Positions 48,585-61,900 of a stretch of DNA of 64,000 nt are shown here, in pieces. Source of the DNA: Epiperipatus broadwayi (lineage: Eukaryota; Onychophora; Udeonychophora; Euonychophora; Peripatidae); contig JAQFVV010000014.1 in the NCBI GenBank assembly GCA_028023455.1, positions 3,537,336 to 3,601,335 of the forward strand. The letters run 5' to 3'. The notes beneath the pieces were generated by a model. It saw only the letters and a list, made by a program, of their open reading frames with translations, searched no databases and was not told where the DNA came from. Each line of letters begins with the position of its first letter. Position 1 is the stretch's first letter. A program made the position numbers and the translations under genes.

Positions 48585-51335
48585 GAGCTTAAAAAGTACC
48601 ATAAGAAACTGCCCTCTTTTGAATTATTTTACAAGTAAAAAATCAATAATATGGTCAAAGCTAGAACAAAGAGAGAAGGCAGACCTTTCTAGATGATGAT
48701 TGGTTGGTTTTCATATAAGTGCCTGTCAATAACTTTCACTGCTCCAACTTTTTTGTTTTGATTTTGAAAATGAAATAAATGTTTTAGAGTATTTTTAAAG
48801 TTTTTTTTTTTTTACACATTATAATGTATTTGTATAAAATATGCTAAATATATAATTATTTTACAAAAATAGTAAGATTTTAGTAAAAAATTCTTTACTT
48901 TGACACTAACGTAAATTGAGAAAGAAATCAATGATGCCTTAAGACTTTGTAATTCATTACTAACTTCTTTTTACATTTTGCACTATCAAATATTTTTATA
49001 ATTATAAATAGAAATTTAATTTTGAAAAAAACTTTCGTTCACTTTTATCATTTGATAAATTATTAATATACTTTTTACAAATGAAACTAAAATGAATATA
49101 ATATTAAAAGATGAATACATTTTTACTGCTGATTTTGTAATTGACCAATCAAAAGTTTAGAGTTTTAACTCACTTGGTCAGACAGAATTCATGCAGGATA
49201 ATGGTTAATGAACATTGCTACTTAAATTTTGGAAAATGAATAGGACAATTATCATAAACTTTAAGTACATCATATTATTTTTGCATATCAACATCTATAA
49301 ATATTTAAATTTTATTTTCTTTGCCTTTAAAACCTTATTTTGGAATAATCCATTTTGGAGAATCATTAGACGAAAAATGTGAAAAGATCATTGGGTTAAA
49401 TATTTTTTTATTTAATAAAATTTAGGTCTTCCTTATGCAACGACTTGACCAGGTTAATAATTAAACTTAATACAAAGGTAAGATTTTATTGTTCTTCATA
49501 TTAAATTCATTCACTTATGACATGAAAGAATTCTTGTTTATTATTAAGTTAATTAATTTATTAATATTTGTTTATTTATTATTTGGTATAAATGACTAAT
49601 ATTCTTGGATGAAATATCTTTTCTTTCAATGATAGAGAGCATACATAAATAGGAGGTCTTATAGAAAATGGAATTCCCTCAAAAGGATTCAATATTACAA
49701 AGGACTTCATTTATACTTATATTGTTTAATTTAAATTTAGTTAGCTAGTGATATCATAATCTTTGGAATTATAAAATGTTATTTATTTTTGCAATCTATT
49801 AAATATTGTTTGTATTATGATACATATCTACTATGGGAAGGTATATTTTTAAAATGTATGTACTAATGTAATAGAAATGTATTTAAACACTTGTAATTAA
49901 AAAAAAAAATTGTTATTTAAAGATAAATTCAAATTGTTTTCAATTAATAAATATTGTTAAATTTATTTTAAATTTAAAGAGATCTCTGATTTATTTAAAT
50001 TATTTATTTTATTTTCATAATAAAATAAAATTGAATACATATACCCATATATAAAAATCATCCTGATTTAAAATCATGATAACTTGGATGGAAGGAATTT
50101 TCAGAATCTATCAAACTTATATAAAAGTATTATTATTGCTACAGGATATCAATAGACCCCTGAAGAGAGTTAAGTATAAATTTAATCTTGAGTTTGAATA
50201 CTGAGCATAACGGAATAATGAAGAGAGGTGAAGATTGGATGAACTGGTCTAAGTTGTATCTGTAATGAATGTATAAACATTAAATTATCATATTTGAATT
50301 ATATGCAATCACAGGGTAGACTTTTATTACTTCATTCATAGCATCCTACATGAAAACCCTAAGTCTGATTATAGTTAGATGCATTCACCCTCATTCCTTA
50401 AGGGAATATGGACCATTACAATATAAAGAATCACTTTCTGTATAAATTAGATTTTAATGGAAAATAAAAATTATTATATCTGTATTATTTGTTATAATTG
50501 CTATCCCTTCTCATGATTGAGATTTTTTGCTTTGAATAAATCAGACTTGGCTATTTTGCAATACAATAATAGATTTTACTGTAAATTTAGCAAAAAAAAT
50601 TAATTACATCTGTATTAAATCATGAGCAAATGACATGATTTATAGATTCAGGCATAACCCATCTATTGATTTTATTTTAAATAAATATTTATTATTTAAT
50701 GTTAACCTCTTTTTTGCTGATTATTTAATTGGCCGAGTGAGGTAAAAGTCTAAACTTTTAATTGGTCAATTCACAAACTCAAGCATCAAAATATATTCAT
50801 CTTTTAATATTATATTCACTTTAGTTTCATTTGTAAAAAGTATATTAATAATTTGTCAGGTTATGAAAATGAACAAAAGTTTTTTCAAAAATAAATTTTT
50901 ATTTATAATTATAAGAATATTTGCTAGCAGAAAATCTAAAACAAAATCTTACTCACCAACCAAAATGTTTTGGTGACGACGTGATGTCTTTGCCAATTTT
51001 GTTGCAAAAAAAGTAAATAATTTTTGTTAAAGTCTTAACTATTTTTCTAAAATAATTTTATTTTTAGCATATTTTATCAAAATAATTTATAATTTGTCAA
51101 AAAATACTTTTAAAATGGTCTAAAACATTCATTTATCATTTTCGAAATGAAACAAAAAGAAATCGTAACTCTTCAGTTATTGACAACCATTTTCTTTGTT
51201 ATCGAAATGTATCAGCCAATAAGATTCAAGAAGAGACTGCCTACTTCTTTTGTTAGACTTTTTATATCAGTTTTATTGATTTTTTACTTGTAAAATAATT
51301 CAAGAGAGGGCAGCATCATACGGAACTTTTTATAA
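48585..51335. mobile_element. Long-inverted-repeat element, about 2.75 kb, arms about 600 bp
   Basis: The left arm 48585-49190 and the complement of the right arm 50735-51335 align throughout with diverged identity. Landmarks from the outside in: CTGCCCTCT-TTGAATTATT, TTTTACAAGTAAAAAATCAAT, TGTCAATAACT, AAATGTTTTAGA, AAATATGCTAAA, TTTTTACAAATGAAACTAAA, ATATAATATTAAAAGATGAA, AATTGACCAAT. The central 1.5 kb is AT-rich and holds no transposase frame. The outer limits are approximate; weaker similarity may extend beyond both ends. Superfamily not recognised. Confidence 0.75.
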
Positions 51336-52116
51336 TTTTCCAAATGACGGTAAAACCTTAACCGTAGCATTAAAAGTGACAGGATTTGAACAGTCAGAAG
51401 CCGACGCCAAATCATCACGTTTTTAACCAAGACTAGCAAAAAGTAGGTTAAATCTCAAGCAGAGACATTAAAACAATATCAGTAATGATAACAATAGACC
51501 AAAGTCTACAAATTCATAATTAATTTTTTTAGTTGTTATAATTTAATTTTAAACAGGTGTTTAAAGACATTTATTTCATTATTGTTATCAATAATATTAA
51601 GTGTTCCTTATCTTGCATAGTCTACTTAGTGGATTCTATCATGTAAGATATATACTTGCTATTTTTTCATACATGTACGTAATGTGTGATAAAACAATTC
51701 AATTGAGACTTCTAATTAGCTTAATGGTGATAGTTCAAATTAAAATTCCTAAATCAAATTAAAACAAATAAAATCCCTTCAATTGAATAAAGCTGTTGTG
51801 CTTAGCATATTATTTTCTGGTAAATATCATACGATCTTTCTAAAATATATTTATTTATTGAACATAATACTTTGCAAGGCAGATATAAATTTATATATTT
51901 ATAAATATATTTCTATATATAAAAGACCGAGTGGTTTAAATAAATCTGATGAAGTACAATGTATTCCAGTCTTGTGAAGACCACTTATTTTATCACTTTC
52001 TTCTAAAATTAACTTGAAATCAATTAATTATAAAACTGAAAAAAATAAAAAATTTGTTAATCCATCTATTCTGAGTAATCAACCATCAAGTATATATAAG
52101 AATGATTGTTCTTTAC
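51336..52116. other. AT-rich interval
   Basis: A balanced patch at about 51390-51470. The 64-codon frame at 51783 is not called. Confidence 0.45.
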
Positions 52117-52227
52117 CTCATGCTCAATCTCATTATTTAACTCATTTGCATCTGACATACTAAACATTTGAATAGAATCTAGCGAATCTTGTGTTAAATA
52201 TTCCTCTACGCTTGATTTTTTTTGCAT
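52117..52227 (-). CDS. Candidate coding exon of 37 codons with start codon and splice donor
   Basis: Not recognised. On the minus strand ATG (52227-52225) opens 37 codons: MQKKSSVEEY, LTQDSLDSIQ, MFSMSDANEL, NNEIEHE. Exactly at a codon boundary comes GAG followed by GTAAAG (52116-52111), a good 5' splice donor. Without splicing the frame would run 17 more codons to a TAG near 52066. The acidic, soluble composition differs from the Ile/Lys/Asn/Tyr frames that AT-rich DNA gives by chance. It may be the first coding exon of a host gene whose other exons lie to the left or outside the window, or the N-terminus of a decayed transposase (acidic N-termini are usual in piggyBac proteins). Tentative. 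Confidence 0.4.
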
Positions 52228-52696
52228 ATAAACCTTTTTTTCTATATATTATATAATTAATTTCTATTTGAAAACAAACATATGTAAGCTATCTAATGAT
52301 TTCAATTTTAAAAGTTAATATTTGACATTTTAAAAATATGAAAATAAATATCTAAATAAAGTTCTTATTAATAACAATGTTCCATACAGTCAGTGCTTGT
52401 AATTTATCTAATTCAAAAAGTTAGAATAATGAAATACTAGTTGTTTGAATTTTATATTATTAAAAAAACATATTTAAGGATTACTTATTGCCTAAAAAGA
52501 AAAAAAAATCTAAAAGTTAATAAATTATTTATTGTTATTAAAAATTTAAAAAGTATTCTATTTACCATTTTGACAAAAGCTATTTATTTTCACCAAATAG
52601 TAATTGGTTTGTAATAACTGCTTCCAGTTGCTGCAACGAACATTCTTTGAGTTGTCTTTTTAAAAATAAAATGTTTTCAAAGACAATCTCCTATTA
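52228..52696. other. AT-rich spacer
   Basis: Upstream side of the candidate exon; no TATA-like promoter can be singled out in such AT-rich DNA. Confidence 0.4.
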
Positions 52697-53390
52697 ATGA
52701 CATAGTTTTTTGTTTAAAAATACATCTTTTACTAAAAAATTGCATTATAATCATTAATTTGTAAACAAATTACATTTTTTCTTTACAAAATTGACATAGT
52801 TTTTTGTTTAAAAATACATATTATTTAAAAAACCAAAACAAAAACAAATTTATTGCACATTTAGACCAAAGAAATACAGACCGAAAAGTATAAAACAAGT
52901 AAATGATTATGAGATAGCATGCAAAAAAAAGAAGAAGATATATTTGAGTTGATGTTTGCACAGGAAACATTTGTGACTTGTTTGTTGTTTCGAAAATAAA
53001 TTATAGGAGCATAATTTCTCTAAAGTTCATTCTCCTTGTCCCCCAGTTCCAACATCTATTTGTGGTAAATGCAGCAGGGAAGATTAAAATGAGATGCTGT
53101 TAATATGTAATATTAGTATCCATGTTTCAGTTTTATGAAATGATGTAGACAACAGCCACTCGACAAACAGTGAAGTTGTGGAAAAGCTCTAGCCAATTGC
53201 AATGAAGTCCCAGGTTTGTGCAGCTAAGAAGGGATCAGTGGTGCGCATATCTCTATCCCTTTCCTTCTTTAGTATTTGCCGAAACACTGTGAATATATTA
53301 TTCAAAGTTTCTGCTTAAAATAAATCTTTTACTAAAAAATTGCATTATAATCATTAATTTGTAAACAAATTACAATTTTTTCTTTCCAAA
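52697..53390. repeat. 93-bp tandem duplication with a 0.5-kb insertion in the second copy
   Basis: Copy 1 (about 52697-52789) runs GACATAGTTTTTTGTTTAAA, then CTTTTACTAAAAAATTGCAT, then ATTTGTAAACAAATTACA. Copy 2 begins at 52790 with the same first 27 bases, breaks at about 52817 and resumes at about 53325 with the CTTTTACTAAAAAATTGCAT block through 53388. The break flanks TTAAAAATACAT and TTAAAATAAAT are similar and may be a target duplication. Insertion age is younger than the duplication. Confidence 0.8.
52818..53324. mobile_element. Insertion of unknown type, about 507 bp
   Basis: Interrupts the second copy of the 93-bp duplication. The part 53030-53285 is about 40 per cent G+C, high for the window. 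No long frame, no clear tRNA promoter boxes, no terminal inverted repeats. Confidence 0.55.
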
Positions 53391-55176
53391 TCACCAATTT
53401 TTCCTCAGGCTAAAATATTCTGAAACACTCAGCCAATCAGAAATTAATCACCTCTGTCATAGCTTTATCGTAACATTAACAGTTACTGTCAAATAAACAA
53501 AAATCTCTGTATAATGCTGACATTTTTGTGTTTAATTTTTAAATTTTATACATAAAACTGTAGCTGTAGGGAAAAAGGAACTATAATTCATCACACAACA
53601 TAATTAAGGTTAGAGATAGGCTTAAAACAATGTAGAAAAGATAGTGATCACAGTGCCATTGTAGCACTTAAAATGTCAAAAATTAAAGTGGCATTAAAGC
53701 TTTAAATAATAATACAGTTAAGATTTAACAGTTCTTCATTAAGACCTTAATATCAGCAATGATGAATGATATTTAACGGAAACATTGGGAATTTAATAAA
53801 CAAAATAATACATGGTTTAACACAAAAAAGTCTTTATATATAGTAACAGAGTAAAAATTGATAGGTTTTTATTTAATAGCCCCACAGATTTGGATGGCAT
53901 TTGTAACAAAATAAAAGTTGATAAAGATAGGAAACAAAGACTGTAGTATAACCTGCCAACTTAAGATATCAATTGAAACAATGCAAAATATAACTTGATT
54001 GATTTCCAGTTATAACTGAATAAAATAAAAATAATGCTAATAAAAATGACAATAAAGACAGTACTAACAGAGCAATACTGTCTCAAATAATAATATGTTC
54101 TTATTGGATAAACCAATTGTAATGGGATATAATACTGAATAGTGGTAAAAGGCTTTGTTATCTTACAGATTCATGTACATTAATCTAATCTTAATAAAAT
54201 ATATAAAATTCTCTTTTTTAAAACTAGATAAATTTACAACATCAAATTGAAATGAGATAAAGTGTCTACAATACAAAACAAAATATGACACACAAGTTCA
54301 ATTTATTTAATATACTTCACCATTTACACCAACTTATAATAATATAAAATGAGAGTCACCCTTCACATAACCTTATAATTTATAATATCCAATCATAATG
54401 AGACAAAATAAATGAAAGCTTGTTATTTGACACCTATAAAAATACAATTAGCAAATCATAATGAGTTATCCTTCAAATTAATAAAGACAAATTATTAAAC
54501 TCTGAATTATAATTACTCTAATATGCATAATATTAATAATACTCTATTATAAGCAAATGGTAATATTAAAAGCTTAATATTTAAATTAAATATATAATCT
54601 ACTCCAACATGCTTTAAATCTAAGCAAAGTAAATCATTATATTTAATGAAATTTAAATACCAATTTCAATATGTGATTATCAATTTTATAATATAAGATT
54701 TCCATTTTTTAACTAAATATTAAATTACTATAACATACACTAATAAATAATAGTTTAAAAGAAAATGTAAGCATCCAATTATAATCACATTTGTTTACCT
54801 TAAATAATTAATATCCTTATACTTTATACTATTAAACCAGCTCTGATATATTTTATCCAAAAATAACTTATAATGATCTAATTAATTATTAAACATCTGG
54901 CAATACCAAATTAATTAATCTATTTTTATATAAAAATGTTATACTCTGTTTAAACAATAATATATTGGATTTACTATAAAGAAAATAATATGTAATAATA
55001 TATCCAATTACTAACCCAATATTTTAATCATGGACTATTTTATAATTCTTTATTATACCCATATGGTATAAGTCAATACATGACCACTATCTATCAAAAT
55101 TTATTAGCCAATAGGTTTGCATTATTAATTGAATGACAACTAAAGCAAGTTTGTTTAAATGAATTTAAAATTTATT

Positions 55177-55225
<49 letters not shown>

Positions 55226-56690
55226 GACAAATAGACAATAAACATTTGCAATATACACTCTAATTAAATATCATGAAATATATTTTCCATATAAATTAAC
55301 ATTAATAAAATAGGTGTTTATTCATCAAAAATTCATCTATGTAATATTTAATATATGATGTATAAAATTTATGTAAGACAAAAATATTGTAGTACATTTG
55401 CACTATTTAAAATACAAGGAAATTGCAATCAATGATTAAATGTATATTTTAAATCAAAGTTTTACCTATTAAAATTTAGAATATAAATGTAAATTTAAAC
55501 TAAATTTAACTTCTTTTTATTTCACGTAGATAAAACAAACAATTAACTAATAAGATGTAATAATAATATTTATAAATATTATACTAGTAAACATATAAAG
55601 TACATCTTAACATATGACCTGACTACCATTCTTCTAAATAGCACTTCAAAGAAATACAATAATTCCAATATCTATCCCATAAGCTGTATTTTAAGAACAT
55701 TTACTAATCCAAACAAAGTAAAATTATCAGTTAATCAAAATAATGCATATTTATTAAATTTCAATATTCTCAATGTATTGAATTTAATACTTCATTTAAC
55801 AAATATCTAATATTGTAATAGTATCATAAATAAATAGATACTGATTTCCATTTATGACAATACAACATAAAAATAACATAGTGTAAATCTTATGTCAAAG
55901 TACTTTATCAGTGTTATAAAATTATATTTGCATATGGGAACAATTTTTATATAGCTTCTATATTTCATTATTAAAACATTTTGTTCACATGTGATAATCA
56001 TTTTCAATAGGGAAATATCAAGCTAAATTTGAATGCTATAAATTATTTTTTCCTTCTTTTAACAAGTTCTTGATAATTCTATTCAGTTTCCTGGACAAAT
56101 GTAATCATTTCTACTCCATTATTTCTTTTGTGGTTATCAAGTAAATACTTTCAAAATAAATATAAAAATATATATAAAAGGACTTAGGTTTGCTTCTATG
56201 AAAGGCAGAATGTTAGATAATCAATTTGAATCATTCAGTCTTATTTATAACCTCTTACAAATCTCTTTTACAATAATAAAAAAATTTTTTTATACTCATT
56301 ACATAGAACAAATAAATATAACAACATATACACTTAAGACATTAAATATTTGGGTGCATTGTTTATCATCTACTACTTATGAATACAATAAACAAAATAC
56401 ATATAATAAAGAAACAATAATAATTTTATCAAAGCTATAAACTTTATTACTTATATATGCATTTTAAATGAATAAAATTAATCTATAATTTTACGTTACA
56501 TTAATAATAACACATTTTTTTTTCTTTAATATTTCACTGTCATAGCAACCTATTTCAATGTTCAGGCTGATACCTTACCTATTAAAACTAAAAATAATTA
56601 AAAATTTTTTTCTTATATTTGACATATGATCATATACTAACACTACATCAAATTTCAGTTGGCACAATATATATATATAAGAAAGTGTGC
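53391..56690. other. Very AT-rich interval
   Basis: (TA)n at 55181-55223. Scattered poorly complex A+T sequence with no gene supported. Confidence 0.5.
55181..55223. repeat. (TA)n microsatellite
   Basis: About 43 bp of alternating A and T. Confidence 0.97.
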
Positions 56691-56691
56691 A

Positions 56692-56800
56692 GGGGTAATG
56701 TGGAGAAAAGAGGCAAGAGATCGGAGAAAATGGATTGAATTTGGAGAGACCTTCATCTTGCAGTGGAGTGATAATAGTTGACAATGATGATGATGATATA
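56692..56800 (+). mobile_element. 5'-truncated LINE tail (RTE-like) ending in (GAT)n
   Basis: A frame from about 56698 reads EARDRRKWIEFGETFILQWS, then DNS and TGA (56779-56781), resembling the last residues of RTE-type and related LINE proteins (A-DR--W---...-W). It is followed at once by an (ATG)n-type tail (56783-56798), the usual 3' end of RTE-type elements. A very short dead copy. Clade assignment rests on few residues. Confidence 0.5.
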
Positions 56801-57059
56801 AACATATTTTAAAAGATAAATTATTTTGTCACAGTATAATAATTAAAGCAGCTTAGTTGTATGCAAAGCTGTTATTTTATCTAATTTATTGGGTGAAAAT
56901 GAGACAGATGATAACTTCCACTGTAACATAAAAAACATTAGAAAATTTCCATTTAATAATGCTTTGTGAAATTTTAAAAATAGAATTATAAAATCATTGA
57001 ACCAATCAATATGTTCTTAAACTTGCTGAATGTGAGTCTATAGAATTCACTATTTTGAA

Positions 57060-57260
57060 TGACATCTTTGTTTGATTGGACATGTGAAATGAATGAACAA
57101 TGCAAAACATCTTAAAAGAGTGTATCATGGTAAATTTGAGTAGGGATTTAGTGAGAGATAGATTCTAATTGTGTTAATAATATTATTTCATTGAAAAAAT
57201 ATAGCAGAGAATGGAATACATCAGAGAGATACAATTAGATATAATGTTGAAATATTTCTG
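57060..57260 (+). pseudogene. Remnant of a LINE ORF C-terminus
   Basis: From about 57078 one frame reads GHVK, a stop, MNNAKHLKRVYHGKFE, a stop, then GFSER. This recalls the GHV-x-RM, R-PK-V-GK-G-R-RGRP region near the C-terminus of RTE-like LINE proteins. Several stops and shifts. It lies downstream of the RTE-like tail at 56.7 kb in the wrong order to be one copy. Confidence 0.4.
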
Positions 57261-58252
57261 CAGAAATGAAGACAATAATGCAAAATGTCTAATAACTTAA
57301 ATAATGGATCATTCTATATGTAGAAGTATTTGTAGCACACAGCTTAGTTTGTACAATTACTACAAAATTCATGTGAAGTATATTATCAGGGTTGCATGAG
57401 TAAGAAGTGATTTTGTGCAAATTAAATTGCAGTATCTTCAGCACCATAAAATAAATTTGTAAACTAAAACAAAATGAATACTATTACAATTTTATCTTTT
57501 TTATTTACATATTAATTCTTCTGACATTGATGGCCAAATAATCTAGAAATTTTCCATATGGTAAATAATGATTAGCTTTAACTGAATCAATTTTAGCTAT
57601 CATGTTAATTAGTTTGTTAAAAATAATTATTGTTTATTTTAATTTCATTCAAAATTTCTCATATATAACTTGTTTACATTTTTTTAACAGTTATTTAATG
57701 TATTGAAAGTATGCTTAGCATGAATAAAAGCTAAAATTTATAAACATATTTCTACTTTTTCTGGGTTAAATATCTTAACATTTACATATTTAACATTAGT
57801 TCAATAATAGAATATTTATTTTATATGCTCAGTATTTCAGTACAATAACTTAGTCATATTATACATACTATACATTATTTATACATGCTATACATCCAAA
57901 TATATGTAGGGATTAATGATTTATTTATATTTATTTGTGGAAAGAAATTTTCATATTTACATTATTTATTCAATAAAATTTTAGAAGTTATTACTGCACC
58001 TTGCACTTTTTTTTTGTTTAATGATAGATTATATTAATAACTAAAAAAAAAAAATCAAACAATTGGTTTCTTCCACTAGAATAGATAACAAAATTTTTAG
58101 GCACTTTCCCAATAAAATGACAATTTAGAAGAGGTTTCAAATGATATTGTATGGCTGATACAATAAGTACAGAGGTATTAAGAGATAATGTCATTTTAAT
58201 GAATTGTGCATAATAATATATATTTTTTAAAAAATGTCTTTTACTCATTCTG
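57261..58252. other. AT-rich spacer
   Basis: Nothing recognised. Confidence 0.5.
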
Positions 58253-58277
58253 TTTTTTTTTTTTTTGGGGGGGGGGG
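58253..58277. repeat. T14-G11 homopolymer junction
   Basis: A T run immediately followed by a G run; length is likely error-prone. Confidence 0.9.
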
Positions 58278-58740
58278 AGATTTGGACTGTCATGTATTTA
58301 GTCAATTTATAGATCATTTACAAGTTTTTAACTATATACTAAATCCCATAACAGTCCAAATTTAGAGTAAAGCAGATTAGTATTAAAGATAAAAAAGATA
58401 ATATTAACAAAAAATTCAAGATAGCATCAAAATTAATCCTAAGAACCCACATTTCAGAGTTCAATATTATGCCAAACACACATACAAATAGTTATAAGCT
58501 GTGATTGATAAATCTAATTACCTACTACATGACTGTTGTTCCAAATATTATAGAATTAGTGTGATTATTATGAAGCAATATTTTTAAATAAGTTTAATTT
58601 TAAATAAATTATTAAAATAAATGGGTCATTTTTGATATAAATTAGGATATTTAAATAAAAGTAATAATAGAAAAATCTGATCATTTTTTATTTTCATATG
58701 TTTTATTAATTATAGTAGCAACGCGTTGCCAGTCTGTTGG

Positions 58741-58764
58741 TATTTAAATTTTTTTTTTTTTTTT

Positions 58765-58806
<42 letters not shown>

Positions 58807-58980
58807 GGTTTTATTTTTTTTAAAAAATTTTTTTTGAAAAAAAAAAAATAAAAAAAAAAATAATTAATATTAATAATTTTTAAAAAATAATATATTTTTT
58901 TTATTTTAAATTATTTTTTTTTTTGAATAAAAAAATTAACCCCATTAAAATTAAAATTTTTCTTTTAAAAAATATGTATT
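58741..58980. other. Low-complexity T/A stretch, likely unreliable sequence
   Basis: Runs of T (over 30) interrupted by CC or GG pairs, then blocks of only A and T with abrupt A or T homopolymers, then an AACCCC fragment. The texture differs from the rest of the window and looks like poor consensus over a homopolymer. It follows a CpG-containing segment (GCAACGCGTTGCC, 58719-58731). Confidence 0.7.
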
Positions 58981-61900
58981 CATTTATATATATTTAATAT
59001 AAAATTTTCTCTTAATAGAAAAGTATGATTGAAAAATGGGTTTTAATATTACAAAGATATATATATTAATATAAAAAAGTACATTTCATTAAACGTTTGA
59101 CACCAAATATTTATAAGTTACTATTAAAGCTAAAAATCATTATGACTGCAATCAAGCAATTATGGTGTTTAAAGAATTACAAAAATAGTCTAGATTTTAC
59201 GCATTATTATTATTATTATTTTTTCAACAATCATGTTCAAAGATTTAATTCTAAATAAACTGCTATTTGGCCAATACAATAATTACTGTGGAAGAAAAAA
59301 AAGATTATTTCCATGGCACCCAAATTTTAATTTATAAATTGTTTATAGAATGAGAAATAATTCATTATATTGATTTTGGAAATAATTTTAGATCTTAAAT
59401 AATGTTACCAATGAAATTAATATATTTTATATTAGAAAAAAAAAATAAAGTAAATAATAATTATAATAGTAAATCGAATTAAGTGTTTAAAATGAGGCAA
59501 CGGTTATTTATGTTAAACAACAACAAAAAAAATCACAAATAAAAAATAAAATTCATGTTATTAGAAAAAATTAACTCTACCCATTTTTAATCTCAATTTA
59601 CATTTGAGTATTTATTTAACTCTCTATTCATGACTTTGTTATCAACAATTTGAGATTTTATATAGTATTATTATGATCATTTACAAAAAGAATGATTATA
59701 AGCAAATATAATATCAAAAGATTACAAATAAAGATAAAATATAATCTTAAAAATAAAGATAAAAATAAATTCAAAGAATGTTATAATAGTTCATATGAAA
59801 GAAATATATATGAAGATTTTCAGAAAGAAGAATATAGAAGTTCTTTACTATATATATATCTTATTATTTAAAAGCACTTGTAATCCAGCCAATTTCATAT
59901 TTTTATAATTTCTGACTTGTTTTCGTATTCAAATTTTACATCTCATTAATCTTAAATAAACCATATAAAATATATTTATTGTAACTTTTCTTTTTTAAAA
60001 AGACAAGAGTATTCTATTATTTTAAATTACATTAACGCTGACACATTAATGTGTCTATTAAAAGTGAAGCGGTTGTTTTCTCGCCGTCTACTTAGTTTCT
60101 TTTAAATGTAACTCATTCCGAATATGTATGACAAATATTCCGATATACTTAATTATAAGTTAAAAATAAAATATACTTTTGCTTAAAATTAATTGAAAAA
60201 TATATAAAATAAGGCAACAGAATAACTAATCACCAAGACAAGAAAGACTAATTGTGATTACAGTAAAAAAAAAAACTACCAAATTACAGGTAAGGAATTA
60301 AATTTTTCAGTGCTATGTGATACAACTATAAATAATATTTTGGATATATAAATTTAATTTTGAAAAATGAAATTATGTATGTTTATAAAGACAAATTGGA
60401 AAAATTACACAATAAAGTACAATCATTCAAAATCAATTCATCACTCCCTAACACTATTTTATAAGATTAATATTTAGAGTTACATCACAATATATTTGTA
60501 AACTACTACAATTAATTTCATAAAATATAAATTAGCATAAAATTTCAGAATAAAAAAATAAATATTTTTTTTGTTGCATAATACATATATAATACTATAT
60601 ATATTAATTCTAATATTCTCAAGAATAAATGATGAATTCATAGTATTATATATATATAATATTAAAATTGATGACATTCAGTAAACTAACTATAGTTTAA
60701 CATTTATTTATATAAGTAACTTATATAAATTTATATTTATAAGTAACTTAGAATTTAGAATGTTCTTGTAAAAGAATAATCTTATTTGTTAAAAGTTTAA
60801 TGATTGGTTAATGTTTGTGCTTGACATTCTTTTCTTTATATGCCTACGTGTATATATATATATATATATATATAACTGCAGTCTTAAAAATTGTCATTTA
60901 TTGTATATAGTTTTTAATTCTTAGTCTCCCCAGTGTTTTTTCCTATGCAGTATATATGATATTACATTTGCCTTTGAAATTCGCTTTTTTTTTTAAATTT
61001 TAATGTAAACATTTATATACGTGGATATATTTTATATAGCATATATGCACATATACAGATATTTCAACACAAAGAAAAGCATGCTTTTAAAATTATAAAA
61101 TGTTTAAAAATATAAAAACATAATGTAAAAATCTATATTGAGAAGTCGCCAAAAGTTAACTCAGTGCTATTAAGTTAGAATATATATATTTGGATTAAAA
61201 ATATCTTTTCATAGGGGCTTGACTCAGCTCAAGTTTTTGCAGCGTTTAATAATGAGCCAAAATAATAACATTGTTGAAATATAATAAATTTGGAAAGAAA
61301 AAATAATTGATTAAACCTTTTTTTTTCTTCTTTCATTTCCATAATTAAAAATTATATATATATAAACTTCATTAAAAAATTTGTGGTCAATTATTTAATA
61401 ATTATAATATTGATAATAGGTATTGTAATGAAAAACAAGTTGTTGATACAAAGATAACAATCATAAAGTTATATATTCAGGCTCTACAGTGGGGTGTCTA
61501 TGTATCTGAATAAGAAATTTAGTAGAGCCAGTAAACATATACAAACAAAACACCATTAATTTGATATCATAGTTCTAGGATTTATTTGGGATTTGCAAAT
61601 TTTTCAAATGATAGAAAATAGATATTTTATTCCTTTATTGTAAATCAAACTCTTAAAATTGTAAATAAACATTACTATTATGCTCTGTAGTATATTAATA
61701 TATAAATACTATTTGTACATAATTATTTTTCTTTAGTTTTATTTGTATGTAAATTAATTCATTAATTGTAAAAAGTTAAAGATCATTATTGAAATTTTAT
61801 TACGATATTAAAAAGTTTTTGAATATTAGATGTTTGACTAAGAGGATTATATGTATATACAAGTCACATGGGGTGTATTATTTTCATATAATTCAAATGA

